NCBI GenBank assembly: GCA_963834725.1
Contig: CAWICN010000001.1
Coordinates: 310,001 to 374,000, forward strand
DNA: 64,000 nt
Direction: 5' to 3'
DNA from: PALSA-693 sp963834725
GTDB lineage: Bacteria > Actinomycetota > Acidimicrobiia > Acidimicrobiales > Palsa-688
Of the stretch, positions 44,716-53,915 are shown in pieces. Positions within the stretch are counted from its first letter, which is position 1; the number at the start of each line of letters is the position of its first letter. A program made the position numbers and the translations under genes. The notes beneath the pieces are model-generated. The model searched no databases, was not told the DNA's origin, and saw only the letters and a list, made by a program, of their open reading frames with translations.

Positions 44716-45307
44716 GGATCAACGCCGGGAGCTTGTCCAGGGTTTCGTCCATCCTGGTCGACTGCCCTGACAGAGCGGAAAGCGGCAAACTGGTCGATTC
44801 TCCCGAGGCGGGTGTCAGGGCCGCCTACCACTGGTTCGGGGGAACGACCCGCCACTCGTGGGCGTCGCCGCGGCGCGGGCGCCCGGGAAGGCCTGGTGGG
44901 AGAGGAGGGCAGCGGAACCGCGGCCCGGCAGTGTCCTTAAGGTGCGGTTACACAGCCGAACGCACGCAGAACAGCGACTGAGGGATTCTCCGGAGCGCCC
45001 TGTCGACGGTGATGCGCTCGCCGTCGCGGACAGGCCGAATCGCGAGTGCCCCCGAATGTGCGCCGAGATAACCCCGACAGGGTTCTGCGCGGAAACGCCA
45101 TCCCGTGCGCGACGGTCGAGGATGTCATGGACCTTGGCCACTAACGGGTCACCAAGGAACGCGTAGAAATCGACGCGTGGCGCGGCGGTGCTTCGACGCT
45201 CGACCTCTAGGACCTGCGCTGACCGAGCGGCCGCGAGTGGAGATGGTCGTCGGATCTGCTCGCGTCCGTGGGCGGAGTCCGACGTCGCCCCGATGGCAGA
45301 CTGCAGG
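44716..45307. other. Gene-free stretch of about 590 bases
   Basis: Between the exporter operon and a YdeI-like gene no frame has family-like residues. It must contain the promoter for the leftward ABC operon and that for the rightward gene. Nothing else was seen. Confidence 0.45.
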
Positions 45308-45931
45308 ATGGCTGATGTCTACAAGGAGCTGACGGTTGCGAACGCGTCGGGCTGGTCCCGCTGGCTGGGTAAGCACGGCGCCGAATCGCCAGGAGTCTGG
45401 CTGGTCCTGGCCAAGAAGGGCGTCATCCAGCCGACGAGCCTGACCTACGACGAAGCCCTGGAGGAGGCGATCTGCAATGGCTGGGTCGATGGACAGCTCG
45501 CAAAGGGTGACGAACGAACCTTCCGCCGCAAGTTCACTCCTCGACGACCGGGGAGCGCCTGGTCGAAGCGCAATGTCGCCCTTGCCAGCAGCCTGACCGA
45601 CGCGGGCCGCATGAAACCCGCAGGACTCGACGCCGTTCAGCGGGCAAAGGCCGACGGCCGCTGGGATGGCGCTTATGAGGGGCAACGTTCGATCACCGTC
45701 CCTCCCGATCTTGCCGCAGCCCTGATTGGCACTCCTGCCGCCCAAGAGATGTTCGACCGGCTAGACGCCACAAACCGCTACGCGGTCCTTTACCGCGTAA
45801 CCACGGCCAAGCGCACTGAGACCCGCCAGCGGCGAATCGAGCAGCTCGTCACCATGCTCGCCAGAGGCGAGACCATCTACCCCCAGCGACAACGGCGCGT
45901 GCCGGCAACCAAGCCCGAGCATCACCGCTGA
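45308..45931 (+). CDS. YdeI/OmpD-associated family protein
   Basis: A 207-residue protein from ATG 45308, MADVYKELTVANASGWSRWL, GKHGAESPGVWLVLAKKGVI, LTYDEALEEAICNGWVDGQL and RKFTPRRPGSAWSKRNVALA, then GAYEGQRSITVPPDLAAALI and a C-terminal RRIEQLVTMLARGETIYPQ. The E.S.GVWL...KK....LTYDEA..EA.C.GW.DG and F.PRR..S.WS..N motifs define the YdeI/OmdA-associated family, involved in stress or cationic peptide resistance in enterobacteria, though the biochemical role is unclear. The 40 residues available upstream are not conserved, so this start is used. Confidence 0.9.
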   Translation: MADVYKELTVANASGWSRWLGKHGAESPGVWLVLAKKGVIQPTSLTYDEALEEAICNGWVDGQLAKGDERTFRRKFTPRRPGSAWSKRNVALASSLTDAGRMKPAGLDAVQRAKADGRWDGAYEGQRSITVPPDLAAALIGTPAAQEMFDRLDATNRYAVLYRVTTAKRTETRQRRIEQLVTMLARGETIYPQRQRRVPATKPEHHR

Positions 45932-46111
45932 GCCTTCGGAAACGCGCCTTTCGTATCCCATACCGGTCGCTCCGAGCGTCCCGCCTTCGCGGACGGCTCA
46001 TGTCCTCTACCGCCGGCTCCGGGTGACGTTCTGGATCCGTGGAGTCCCGACTTGTCGGCCCTGCCGTCGGAGCGCCGCGGCGCCGATTAGTTGCGGCCGC
46101 GACCGCTCTGG

Positions 46112-46978
46112 TCACTGCTCGCCGAGCACCTCGAGGAGTTTCGCGGCGAACGCGGCTGGGTCGTTGTCAGGGGACCACTGGCTGGCCGCGAACCCGCCGT
46201 GATCGCCGGGGAAGGTCACTGGCTCGACGCCGAGCAGCCGTGCGACCGCCTCACCACCGCGGCGAGCCAACCCGCCCGCCCCAAGGGCCCCGATTGCGGG
46301 CACGATGCGAACGGGAGACGCGCGCAGAGCGTCCGCGTCAGGCTCGAACGGTGGCATGGCGAGGTTGCCGCTCAGCAGCAGGTCATCGCGCGAGCCGTCG
46401 TCCTCGTTGGGGAGACCGAACTGTGCGGGGTCTGGCGCGGGATGGTCCAGATAATCGTCCGGTAGCAGGCCCTGATGCATCACTAGCTGGATGAACTTCG
46501 CCATGGCTGGACCGAAGCCGCTCCGCTGGTAGGTTTCGACGATGTCCGCGTTCGCCTTGATCGCCATCTGACTGTCTTCGAGCAGTGTGATCACCGGTGG
46601 CTCGTGTGAGACGAAGGTGTGCACGTCGTCGGGATGGGCGACGACCCAGTGCAGCCCGCACATGCCGCCCCCGCTCGACCCGAACGCGTCGACCTGCCCG
46701 GACCCGGCTGCCTCGACGACGCGATGGTAGTCCTCGGCGTGTACCTCCACCGTGACACGGCCACCCGGTTCACGCGTGCTCCGATCCATTCCTCGAGGGT
46801 CGTAGGTGATAACCGTGCGGTCCCTCAAGTGACCGATGAGCTGCTCGAAGCCCGAGGCGCCCATAGGCGAGCCGAAGACGAACAGCGGGCGCTTGTCGCT
46901 CGGCCTGTCGGGTTCATGGACGTCATAGGTCAATGTGGCGCCGGGGACGTCGACGGTATGGGTGGTCGGCTCGGTCAT
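46112..46978 (-). CDS. Alpha/beta hydrolase
   Basis: A 288-residue alpha/beta-hydrolase fold enzyme. The oxyanion region RPLFVFGSPMGASGFEQLIG and TVITYDPRGMDRSTREPGGR precede the nucleophile elbow VDAFGSSGGGMCGLHWVVAH, where G-S-S-G-G supplies the serine. Later, VTFPGDHGGFAASQWSPDN carries the expected catalytic histidine (GDHGGF). It resembles epoxide hydrolase/haloperoxidase-type esterases. The ATG at 46978 is preceded by GGAGGAG. No operon partner; substrate unknown. Confidence 0.88.
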   Translation of the reverse strand: MTEPTTHTVDVPGATLTYDVHEPDRPSDKRPLFVFGSPMGASGFEQLIGHLRDRTVITYDPRGMDRSTREPGGRVTVEVHAEDYHRVVEAAGSGQVDAFGSSGGGMCGLHWVVAHPDDVHTFVSHEPPVITLLEDSQMAIKANADIVETYQRSGFGPAMAKFIQLVMHQGLLPDDYLDHPAPDPAQFGLPNEDDGSRDDLLLSGNLAMPPFEPDADALRASPVRIVPAIGALGAGGLARRGGEAVARLLGVEPVTFPGDHGGFAASQWSPDNDPAAFAAKLLEVLGEQ

Positions 46979-47109
46979 GGGTGCTCCTCCTGGCGGATCC
47001 TGTCCTTACCGACGGGTGCTCTGCTCGGAACTCGTCGCCCATGCGGCTGAGTTTGACGATATCGACGCACTCGAGCGGTAGCCGGGCCACGCTCTGCCAA
47101 GCTGGGACC

Positions 47110-47520
47110 ATGGAGTTTCAAGCGGTGCTCCGCCGCCGCGCTGCCACGTTCGAAGCCGCTCGTGATCGTCCCCTGCGCCAACAAGGACGCCTGCCTCGAC
47201 CGCTACGCCGAGGCCGACAAGGGTTTCGTCGACCCCGCCGACGCCTGGTGGCCGGCGCCGTACTGGGACATCGACACCGGCTTCGCTTCTCTGCTGATCC
47301 TGCTAACCGCGGTGAACGAAGGGCTTGGCGCCTGCTCTTCGGCATCCCCATCGACCGGGTCGACGCAGTACGAGACGCGTTCGGTGTGCCCCACCGGTTC
47401 GGGCCCATCGGCGCCGTCACGGTCGGATATCCCGACGAGTCGCCCCGAGACGTGTCTCACCGCCGCCCGCCCGCGGACCAGGTCGTCCATAGAGGCCGCT
47501 GGGCGGCGACCGGAAATTAG
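47110..47520 (+). pseudogene. Nitroreductase-family protein, deleted and frameshifted
   Basis: ATG 47110 begins MEFQAVLRRRAATFEA, which shows the nitroreductase N-terminus (MEF..VL..RR). A large internal part is missing. A second frame continues LVIVPCANKDACLDRYAEAD, WWPAPYWDIDTGFASLLILL and TAVNEGLGA, then the first frame resumes with LLFGIPIDRVDAVRDAFGVP and GPIGAVTVGYPDE. The W.Y.DI..A..N..L.A...GLGA segment is the FMN-site region. Not functional as read. Confidence 0.65.
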
Positions 47521-47795
47521 CTGTACGGGAATCGAGAGGCGGCTCGCCCTCTCCCCTCCGGCGACCTCTTTCACAACCCTGACCCCGCCTTCGCCACCGC
47601 GGCGAGGCGGACGCCTGTCTCGTTCGGGAGTCGCCCATAACCGCACCGCGACCTATCCCCAAACGACACCATCTCCCTGCCCTCAACCGCCGACTCCGGG
47701 AAGGGCGCGGTGTCACTCGCAGAACGTCATTTCCGAGCGGGCCGCCACGGACGGACCCGCACGACGTCGGCAGGTATCGACAACCGCGCCGGCGC

Positions 47796-48656
47796 TCAGG
47801 CGATCCCAGGTGACGCCCGCCAGACGTTCTGGAGCGAGCTATAGTCAATGACCTCGATGGACTCCTGGGCGAGGATCTCGCGGGCGCGAGCGGAGATGAG
47901 GAATGCGTGATCGCTCTGCCGCACTCGCCACCCGCCCTGCTCGATCGCCTGCCACTCTTCGGTGGCGAGCGCGGGGTGCACCGCCCACTCGCTCAGGCCC
48001 TCCGGCAGGGCACGCAACAGACGCTCATAGGTCTGCGGCTTGCCCTCGACGTCGACGGTAAAGCTGTCGAGCCAGGTGCCGTCGACGACCGGCTTGCCCA
48101 GGCACCGGGCCTTCTGGCTTCCGTCGTCAAGCCAGACGCGGGCAGCGAGCCCGTACTCGTCCGCGAGCGCTACTCCGAGGTCGAAGATGTCCGCGCGGCC
48201 GCCGTCGCCCAGGCAGTGCCAGTCGAGGTGCGTAGGGGAAAGCCCCGCGTCCAGGACCGTGTTGATCTGAGTCCGCAACTCGCGTTCGACGTCGTCAAGA
48301 CGGGCTTGGGCGAGCATCCGGTCCCGGTTAACCGGCTCGTCGGTGAACAGCTCGCCGGTATCCGGGTCGAGCAGCGACGGCACCTCAGCTTTCCCCGTCG
48401 ATGGTCCCCATACGTAGTTTGGGTTGTCGCGGATCAAAGTTAGATGGAGGCCGAACGGGACGTGCGGGCGCTCGCGGAGCAGTCTGATCGCTTCCGCCGC
48501 GCCAGGGCAGGGCACGATGAGACTGCACGACGTGGCCACACCGTGCTCTATGCAGTCGAAGACCGCCATGTTCACGGCCCGGTGCATGCCGAGGTCATCG
48601 CAATTGAGGATGAGCACGCGAGCGTCCGGATCGAAGCCGAGCAGCTCAGAACTCAT
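47796..48656 (-). CDS. ChbG/HpnK (YdjC) family carbohydrate deacetylase
   Basis: A 286-residue enzyme of the YdjC-like deacetylase family. The metal-binding start LILNCDDLGMHRAVNMAVFD (D-D-x-G), CIEHGVATSCSLIVPCPGAA, HVPFGLHLTL (G-L-H-L) and DAGLSPTHLDWHCL (H-x-D-x-H) are complete. Members remove N- or O-acetyl groups from chitooligosaccharides or lipid-linked sugars (hopanoid ribosyl chain in HpnK). Start at ATG 48656 (MSSELL) is chosen because the first strand of the fold begins 15 residues later. Possibly stand-alone. Confidence 0.9.
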   Translation of the reverse strand: MSSELLGFDPDARVLILNCDDLGMHRAVNMAVFDCIEHGVATSCSLIVPCPGAAEAIRLLRERPHVPFGLHLTLIRDNPNYVWGPSTGKAEVPSLLDPDTGELFTDEPVNRDRMLAQARLDDVERELRTQINTVLDAGLSPTHLDWHCLGDGGRADIFDLGVALADEYGLAARVWLDDGSQKARCLGKPVVDGTWLDSFTVDVEGKPQTYERLLRALPEGLSEWAVHPALATEEWQAIEQGGWRVRQSDHAFLISARAREILAQESIEVIDYSSLQNVWRASPGIA

Positions 48657-49058
48657 CCGAGACCATCTTGGCGAGTGGGCCACCCGCCCATACTGCCCGC
48701 TCGGCTCGAGGTTGCCTCCCGGATCCTGCCCGAGTAGTTGGGTACCCCATATTCGCGGGTCGCCCGAGGTGTAGACGGCGCCCCTGACCGCCGCTCGGGG
48801 CCGTTACAACTGCGTCGCGCTGGCCCCGTGCCACCGGGACCGGCGGGCGAGCCGATCCTCTGTGCCGAATCCCGCGTCGATCCAGGCTCAGACTGCAGTA
48901 TCGGGGGTTGAAGCACGGATCGGCAGTTCTGTGCGTTCCGAATAAGTGGGCAGTTCGTCGAAAGAATGGCGTCGCCATCCACACGAGATGGCCTATAGCC
49001 GCGTGGGATTACCGTAAAAGTCGCTATTGGCTCGCCGCTTCGAGGAGGTTGAGAGTCC

Positions 49059-49253
49059 ATGGAATACAAAGTGCTGACGAAGGAAGACCGCCGGTGGACC
49101 GGCAAGTTCAGTGCAGAGAACCTGGAGCACACGCTCAACAGCTATGCGGCCGAGGGCTGGCGGGTCGTCAGCAGCTTCCCGGTGACGAGTGTGTGGTCCA
49201 TCAGCACCTCGCAGGTCATGATTCTCCTTGAGCGCGAGACTGCGGCCAGCTGA
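49059..49253 (+). CDS. DUF4177 protein
   Basis: A 64-residue protein, MEYKVLTKEDRRWTGKFSAE, NLEHTLNSYAAEGWRVVSSF, PVTSVWSISTSQVMILLERE. The YKV..........F....LE..LN.YAAEGW.VV..........V.ILLER pattern is DUF4177. The strong GAGGAGG seven bases before the ATG fixes the start. Members are small cytosolic proteins of unknown role. Stand-alone. Confidence 0.85.
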   Translation: MEYKVLTKEDRRWTGKFSAENLEHTLNSYAAEGWRVVSSFPVTSVWSISTSQVMILLERETAAS

Positions 49254-49391
49254 CCGGCCCCATCCTCACCCCGGCGACACCCGGCCACTACAGGGGTAAC
49301 CGCCTCCACCGGGGTGCCGACGAGTGCCATCGCGACGATGTGCTCTTATGGAACGTTGCGGTTCTTCGCTGAGTCGACTGGAGGTCGTTCG

Positions 49392-49742
49392 ATGGACGAG
49401 ATCAAGGGCATCGCACGGGTCAAGTTCCACTCTGGCAAGCTCGACGAGTGGAAGCGACTGACTGAGCAAGCCATGGAGATCGTGCGAACCCGAGACCCAG
49501 GTACTTTGCAGTACGAGGTGTTCTTCAACGACGACGAGAGCGAGGCAATCGTCTTCGAGCGGTACCGAAACGCCGACGCCGCGTTGGAGCATTTCGCCAA
49601 CATCGCCCACCTTATGGAACCGCTCATGGCCACGGCCACCGTCACTGGCGAGGTCCTCGGCATCCCGAATGAGAAGATGCGAGCCCAACTGGGCGGCGGT
49701 GAACCGAAACTCTTCACACCGTGGATTGCCGCACACGATTAG
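49392..49742 (+). CDS. Antibiotic biosynthesis monooxygenase-like protein
   Basis: A 116-residue ABM-fold protein starting at ATG 49392 behind GGAGG: IKGIARVKFHSGKLDEWKRL, TEQAMEIVRTRDPGTLQYEV, FFNDDESEAIVFERYRNADA, ALEHFANIAHLMEPLMATAT. The V.FH.GK...W..L.......V...DPGT..Y..F......F.V.E.Y.D..A...H pattern is the ABM/YgiN-like quinol monooxygenase or heme-oxygenase superfamily. The upstream in-frame extension is not conserved. No cofactor binding can be assigned. Confidence 0.85.
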   Translation: MDEIKGIARVKFHSGKLDEWKRLTEQAMEIVRTRDPGTLQYEVFFNDDESEAIVFERYRNADAALEHFANIAHLMEPLMATATVTGEVLGIPNEKMRAQLGGGEPKLFTPWIAAHD

Positions 49743-50092
49743 ACGACCGCGCCGCCGGCCCAACGCAGCTGTGAACGCCGCGAGCGCGAATTCGTCGCCG
49801 AGCCTGCCCTCAAATGGCCGGGTCACACTCGGGCGGGCCACGGCTACGTCGTGGCCGAGGGTGAGGGGGCCTTCTACGCCCCGAAGATCGACGTCCACGT
49901 CTGACGTGCCCGACCTGGGGCGCCCATAACGCTCAGCCCCCGGGAGCCTCGACGCCTCCCTTCGAACGCCGGGTCGCGCGCACATGACGAGGCTGATCGC
50001 AGCCCCGGCAGGTCCGCAGGATTCGACGATCGAGTGCCGGACGCCGACGGTTCTCCTCTGTTGGGAGCCGGGCGAGATCGAACGCCGGACCT
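49743..50092. other. Intergenic stretch of 350 bases
   Basis: No gene-like frame. A convergent arrangement (ABM gene from the left, DUF5990 gene from the right) means both terminators should be here; no strong stem-loop with a T-run is seen. Confidence 0.4.
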
Positions 50093-50548
50093 TCAGCCGG
50101 CCTTCCACTGGAGGTGCTCGGCGTCTAGCGCCGCGCAGACAGGCCAGCCGATATCGTCCTTCAACCTCACCCGTGCAGTGAGTGCACCCTTGACCAGCGC
50201 CCGCGTCACGACGTCGTCGGGCACGCGTCCCAGCCAGAGCTTGGCTCGGCGGAACATCCGGAAGCCCCCGCCGGTATCTACCACACCCCAGGTGAGATAT
50301 ATGAAGCGCTTCCCGGGGCCACCCTGGATCTGGGCGCCTCGAAGGTCGGGTGGCGGTCCGGGGCTCACCACCTCGCAGTCGAGATCCCAGACGGGGAACT
50401 GTGTGTCGCCGCCGACAAGACCGTACAGGTCCTGCTGGCCCTTGCGCCCTTGCACCGCCACCTGGATGTTGTGGTGGCCGTCTGGGAAGTCTGGGCCGGG
50501 ACCGCACCAACGCCCAGGCGGATCGTAGCCCTCGATTCGGATCCTCAC
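50093..50548 (-). CDS. DUF5990 protein
   Basis: A 151-residue protein from GTG 50548: VRIRIEGYDPPGRWCGPGPD, NIQVAVQGRKGQQDLYGLVG, GDTQFPVWDLDCEVVSPGPP, PDLRGAQIQGGPGKRFIYLT and GRVPDDVVTRALVKGALTAR. The (V/I).GPDF..NIHVG(V/L)Q......L..LVPGD......W..EV pattern and GPPGKRFIYL.W define DUF5990. Function unknown. The GTG is chosen because the conserved first strand starts at the next residue; sequence further upstream is unlike the family. Confidence 0.82.
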   Translation of the reverse strand: MRIRIEGYDPPGRWCGPGPDFPDGHHNIQVAVQGRKGQQDLYGLVGGDTQFPVWDLDCEVVSPGPPPDLRGAQIQGGPGKRFIYLTWGVVDTGGGFRMFRRAKLWLGRVPDDVVTRALVKGALTARVRLKDDIGWPVCAALDAEHLQWKAG

Positions 50549-50780
50549 CCGACCATGATGACCGCCACAAAAGCCCCGCAAGCCGGATAGACGTGTCGGC
50601 GCTCGCCTGTCCCCTTGGTTGCCAGCGACGACCCGCCCCATATCGAGCGCCCAGAACTTCGCCGGGATCGCGTCACCGTATGACTTGCTCACGCCTTCGA
50701 CACGGTCCGCAGGTACTGGGCCTGCCCCGGTTCGACGGACATCCACCAAGTGGGGGTGACCCCCGGAAAGGATGTCCAGA

Positions 50781-51093
50781 ATGGAGACGATGGAGCGGAA
50801 GAAGCCTCGCCCGCGACGGTCGTTCACGCCCGGAGTTCAAAGCTGAGGTCGTCGGGCTGGTCCGCCAGCCGGGCAAGACGGCCGGCAGCGTGGCCCGTGA
50901 GCTTGGTCTGACCGAGACGGCGGTGCGGGCGTGGGCCAAGCAGGCAGACCTTGACGCCGGCCGGCGTAGTGACGGGCCGACGACCGAGCAGCGAGCGGAG
51001 ATGGCCCAGCTACGCAAAGAGCTGCGCGAGGCCCGCGAGGAGCGGGACATCTTGAAGCGGGCAGTGGCTTTCTTCGCACGGGAGACCCGGTGA
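50781..51093 (+). pseudogene. IS3-family OrfA, +1 frameshift near codon 18
   Basis: Start ATG 50781 reads METMERKKPRPRRSFTP, then one extra base in a run CCCGG at about 50830 shifts the frame. The other frame continues EFKAEVVGLVRQPGKTAGSV, ARELGLTETAVRAWAKQADL (helix-turn-helix), DGPTTEQRAEMAQLRKELRE (leucine zipper) and RDILKRAVAFFARETR. Apart from that base the protein is complete at about 104 residues. It should bind the terminal repeats and pair with OrfB. Confidence 0.85.
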
Positions 51094-51983
51094 ACGTGTA
51101 CCCGTTCATCGAGGCGGAGAAGGCTGAGTCGCACAACGTCGCCAAGGCGTGCGAGCTCATGGAGGTCTCCCGGTCCGCCTTCTATGAGTGGCAGCGTCAC
51201 CGGCTCACCCGCCGGGAGATCGACGACAAAAAGCTGGGCGAGCGGATCGCCGAGATCCACACGAAGAGCCGGGGCATCTATGGCTGTCCGCGGGTGCACG
51301 CCCAGTTGCGCCGGGAGGGCTACCACGTCGCTCGTACGCGGGTGGCCCGGATCATGGCTGGCCGGGGCCTGGCCGGACGTTGCAAGCGCCATTGGAAGCT
51401 CACCACCATCGCCGACCCTGAAGCCCAGGCGGCAGTCGATCTGATCAAGCGGGCCTTCGGACCCGGGACCGTCGAGGTCGACCGGGTCTATGTGGGCGAC
51501 GTCACCTACCTGCGGACGTGGGAGGGCTGGGCCTACTTGGCCACGGTCATCGACCTGGCCTCTCGCCGGGTGGTGGGCTGGGCGATCGCCGACCACATGG
51601 AGGCGTCGTTGGTCTGCGACGCGTTGAAGATGGCCATCGAGCAACGCCGGCCGGGCCCGGGGTTCACCATGCATACCGACCGGGGCAGCCAGTACACCTC
51701 GACCGACTTCCGTGCCCTGCTCAAGGCTCATCACGGCGTGCAGAGCCTGTCCCGCAAGGGCCAATGCTGGGACAACGCCGTCGGTGAGAGCTGGTTCGCG
51801 ACCCTCAAGGAGGAACTGATCCACCGGCAATCGTGGGCCACGATCTCCCAGGTCCGGCGGGCCGTCATCGAGTTCATCGAGATCTTCTACAACCGCCAGA
51901 GGCTCCAAAGCTCGCTGGGGTACCTCACACCCGTCGAATACCAACAGCAGATCCAACAACACCCCCGCCGGGAGGCGGCATAA
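51090..51983 (+). CDS. IS3-family transposase OrfB (DDE)
   Basis: A 297-residue integrase-like transposase from GTG 51090, overlapping the OrfA stop by four bases. HTH_21 region: IYGCPRVHAQLRREGYHVAR. The rve core has the DDE acids: VEVDRVYVGDVTYLRTWEGW (first two D), FTMHTDRGSQYTSTDFRALL (second catalytic D) and NAVGESWFATLKEELIHRQS (Glu in VGES). It ends IFYNRQRLQSSLGYLTPVEY, the family C-terminus. Intact as read; transposition would require OrfA. Confidence 0.95.
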   Translation: MNVYPFIEAEKAESHNVAKACELMEVSRSAFYEWQRHRLTRREIDDKKLGERIAEIHTKSRGIYGCPRVHAQLRREGYHVARTRVARIMAGRGLAGRCKRHWKLTTIADPEAQAAVDLIKRAFGPGTVEVDRVYVGDVTYLRTWEGWAYLATVIDLASRRVVGWAIADHMEASLVCDALKMAIEQRRPGPGFTMHTDRGSQYTSTDFRALLKAHHGVQSLSRKGQCWDNAVGESWFATLKEELIHRQSWATISQVRRAVIEFIEIFYNRQRLQSSLGYLTPVEYQQQIQQHPRREAA

Positions 51984-52132
51984 TCAACCTGTCCGTCAGA
52001 CCGGGGCAACCTCAACCTGACTCTGATGGAGCGACAGATCCGCGCCCCTCAGGGTGCCCTCATGAAATCGGCGGAGCGCCGAGCGCTGGTCGCGGCCGCC
52101 CTCGAAGACGTGGGCTGCTCCGGCGGCGGCCT

Positions 52133-53244
52133 ACACCACGCCCATCAGCACCGTCGCCGATCCTGCCGACCCTCACGGCCGCTGCATTCCGTGGCATGCG
52201 CCGTTCAGCCCCTTCGATCTCAAGGATCTCAGCGAGGTGATCCTCATGGGCTGCTATGTGGTGGTGGCCGCCCTGTCAGGACTGCGGCGCAGCGAGCTGG
52301 CCGAGATGCGCCGAGGCTGCGTCCGCGCCGAGCAGCTGGCCAACGGCAAGCTGCGCTACCGCATCCACGCCAAGCTGATAAAAGGAAAACCGTTCGGCGG
52401 CCAAGACGAACGCTGGACGGTCATTCCAGAGGTCGCCGAGGCGTTCTCCCTCGCCGAACAGCTCTCCGCCGACGACCAGCCCTTCGCTCGACTCAGCTCG
52501 TCCGGCCGCTACCACACCCTCACCAGCTGGGTCAACGGTCCAGGCGCCCACGCTCACCTGGCACCCATCCCCGACTGGTCGTTCTGCGACCGCCAGTTCC
52601 GCCGCACCCTGGCCCGCCTCCTCGGCTTTCGACCCCACGGGGTGATCGCCGGCAAGATTCACCTCAAACACATCTCGGTGGCAACCTCCGAGGGCTACTA
52701 CGGCCGGGTCGGGTCGTCCGCCGCCGCCTTCCTGGCCGAGGTCGACCAGCACACCGCCCAGGCCCGAATCGAGACGACGAAGCGGCTCTTCGCCGACTGG
52801 GCCGCCGGCCGGCCCGTGACCGGACCCGGCCGGGCCAAACTAACCAAGCTGTTCCGCCATGTCCAACACGAGATAGCGCCCTTCCATGGCAACGTCATCG
52901 ACTCCGACCGCCGCCTCGAAGAGCTCCTGCGCCGCCGGGCCAACACGCTGCACGTCGGGCCGCTGAACAACTGCTGGTTCATCGACCCGGCCCGAGCGCA
53001 CTGCCTTAAACAGTCCGGCGCCGTCGACGCCACCGCGCCCCTCATCGGGATGTGCGAACCGACCCGCTGCGCTAATGCCACCATCCACCCCGAGCACGTA
53101 CCGGTGTGGCTCGACACCCATCACCACCTCAACAAGCTGATGGCCAGCCCGAGGGTGTCCGATCACGAGAAGGAACGTCTCACGCTGGAACAGCGCCGGC
53201 TCGACGGCGTCATCGCGGCCGCAAGCGCCGGCGGTCACTCGTGA
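52133..53244 (+). pseudogene. Tn554-like tyrosine recombinase (TnpB-type), N-terminal part missing
   Basis: The frame reads PISTVADPADPHGRCIPWHA, PFSPFDLKDLSEVILMGCYV, VVAALSGLRRSELAEMRRGC (catalytic Arg motif G.R.SEL), then WSFCDRQFRRTLARLLGFRP, GKIHLKHISVATSEGYYGRV, LNNCWFIDPARAHCLKQSGA and LIGMCEPTRCANATIHPEHV. The layout matches large tyrosine recombinases of Tn554-type elements, where GMC.P..C and a Cys/His-rich end follow the catalytic region. The expected roughly 300 N-terminal residues are missing; sequence before 52133 is out of frame and the IS3 element sits 125 bases upstream. TnpC-like gene follows with overlapping stop/start. Confidence 0.6.
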
Positions 53245-53667
53245 TGAGCAAGGAAGTCCAGATCCGGGCGGCCATGGAACGCCTCCTCCTCGGCCGAGCC
53301 ATCCATACCCGCTCAGCTGGACGCCACCAGCCTGGCCGCCGAGGCCGGCATAGCCCGCCAAGACCTCTACCGAACCTACCGCCACCTCCTTGACGAGTTC
53401 CGGGCCCACGTCCAGCGCCTCCACAACTCGCCAACGACCGATGACCGTCACACCACCCAGATCCAACGGCTCAAGGAGGAACTCAAAACGGTCACCAGTC
53501 GTGCGGCCCGCTACCGGGCCGAACGTGACACCTGCCGTCAAGAACGCGACATCAACGCCTCGCAGATCGCTCATCTCGACGAGCAGAATCGACTCCTCCG
53601 CCAGCAGCTCAACGAACTACGACGCGTCACCCCAATCCGTCTAACTGACCTGCCGACCCTGCCATGA
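53244..53667 (+). pseudogene. TnpC-like coiled-coil protein of the Tn554-type module, frameshifted
   Basis: ATG 53244 overlaps the recombinase TGA. First frame: MSKEVQIRAAMERLLLGRAI. After a one-base shift near 53317 it continues LDATSLAAEAGIARQDLYRT, YRHLLDEFRAHVQRLHN, QIQRLKEELKTVTSRAARYR, AERDTCRQERDINASQIAHL and DEQNRLLRQQLNELRRV to TGA at 53665. An N-terminal helix-turn-helix plus long coiled coil is the architecture of TnpC-type accessory proteins next to tyrosine recombinases. One base off, otherwise complete (about 140 residues). Confidence 0.6.
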
Positions 53668-53710
53668 CACACGGCTTCGACATCGAATTCGAGCTGTTAC
53701 AGACCGCCAG

Positions 53711-53905
53711 GTGGACACCCGATCTCTCGGAATAACCACCGGTACCGTCACCATCCCCGACGACTGCCTCACCGCCACCGTCCGCTACACCTCGCGCACC
53801 CCCACGCACGGACACCTCCGAGAAGCATTCATCCTGGCGGTCCAAACCGCCGGACAGAAGCCCAAAATGCGCACGTCCCCAGCCGCTGTCCCACGCCTGC
53901 CGTAG
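53711..53905 (+). CDS. Short hypothetical reading frame
   Basis: A 64-codon frame with GITTGTVTIPDDCLTATVRY, TSRTPTHGHLREAFILAVQT. It begins at a GTG; an ATG at 53664 (MTHGFDIEFELLQTARWTPD) leads into the same region in another frame, so the two may be one frameshifted gene following tnpC. No family is recognised. Low confidence. Confidence 0.3.
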   Translation: MDTRSLGITTGTVTIPDDCLTATVRYTSRTPTHGHLREAFILAVQTAGQKPKMRTSPAAVPRLP

Positions 53906-53915
53906 CGTCCCGAAC

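Larger units (their letters stand above)
50723..52008 (+). mobile_element. IS3-family insertion sequence with paired terminal repeats
   Basis: About 1.29 kb flanked by near-perfect inverted ends: TGCCCCGGTTCGACGGACA (50723-50741) and, inverted, TGCCCCGGTCTGACGGACA (51990-52008), 17 of 19 matching. It encodes overlapping OrfA and OrfB on the plus strand. No matching 3-bp target duplication is seen (GCC left, ACC right), so one flank has changed or the ends are off by a base. It lies next to a Tn554-like recombinase gene whose 5' end is missing. OrfA has a single-base frameshift, so the copy may be inactive or mis-sequenced. Confidence 0.85.

Noticed and set aside
50673..51962. 429-codon minus-strand frame through the IS3 element
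   Set aside because: The plus-strand DDE transposase explains the region; the minus frame resembles an antisense translation.
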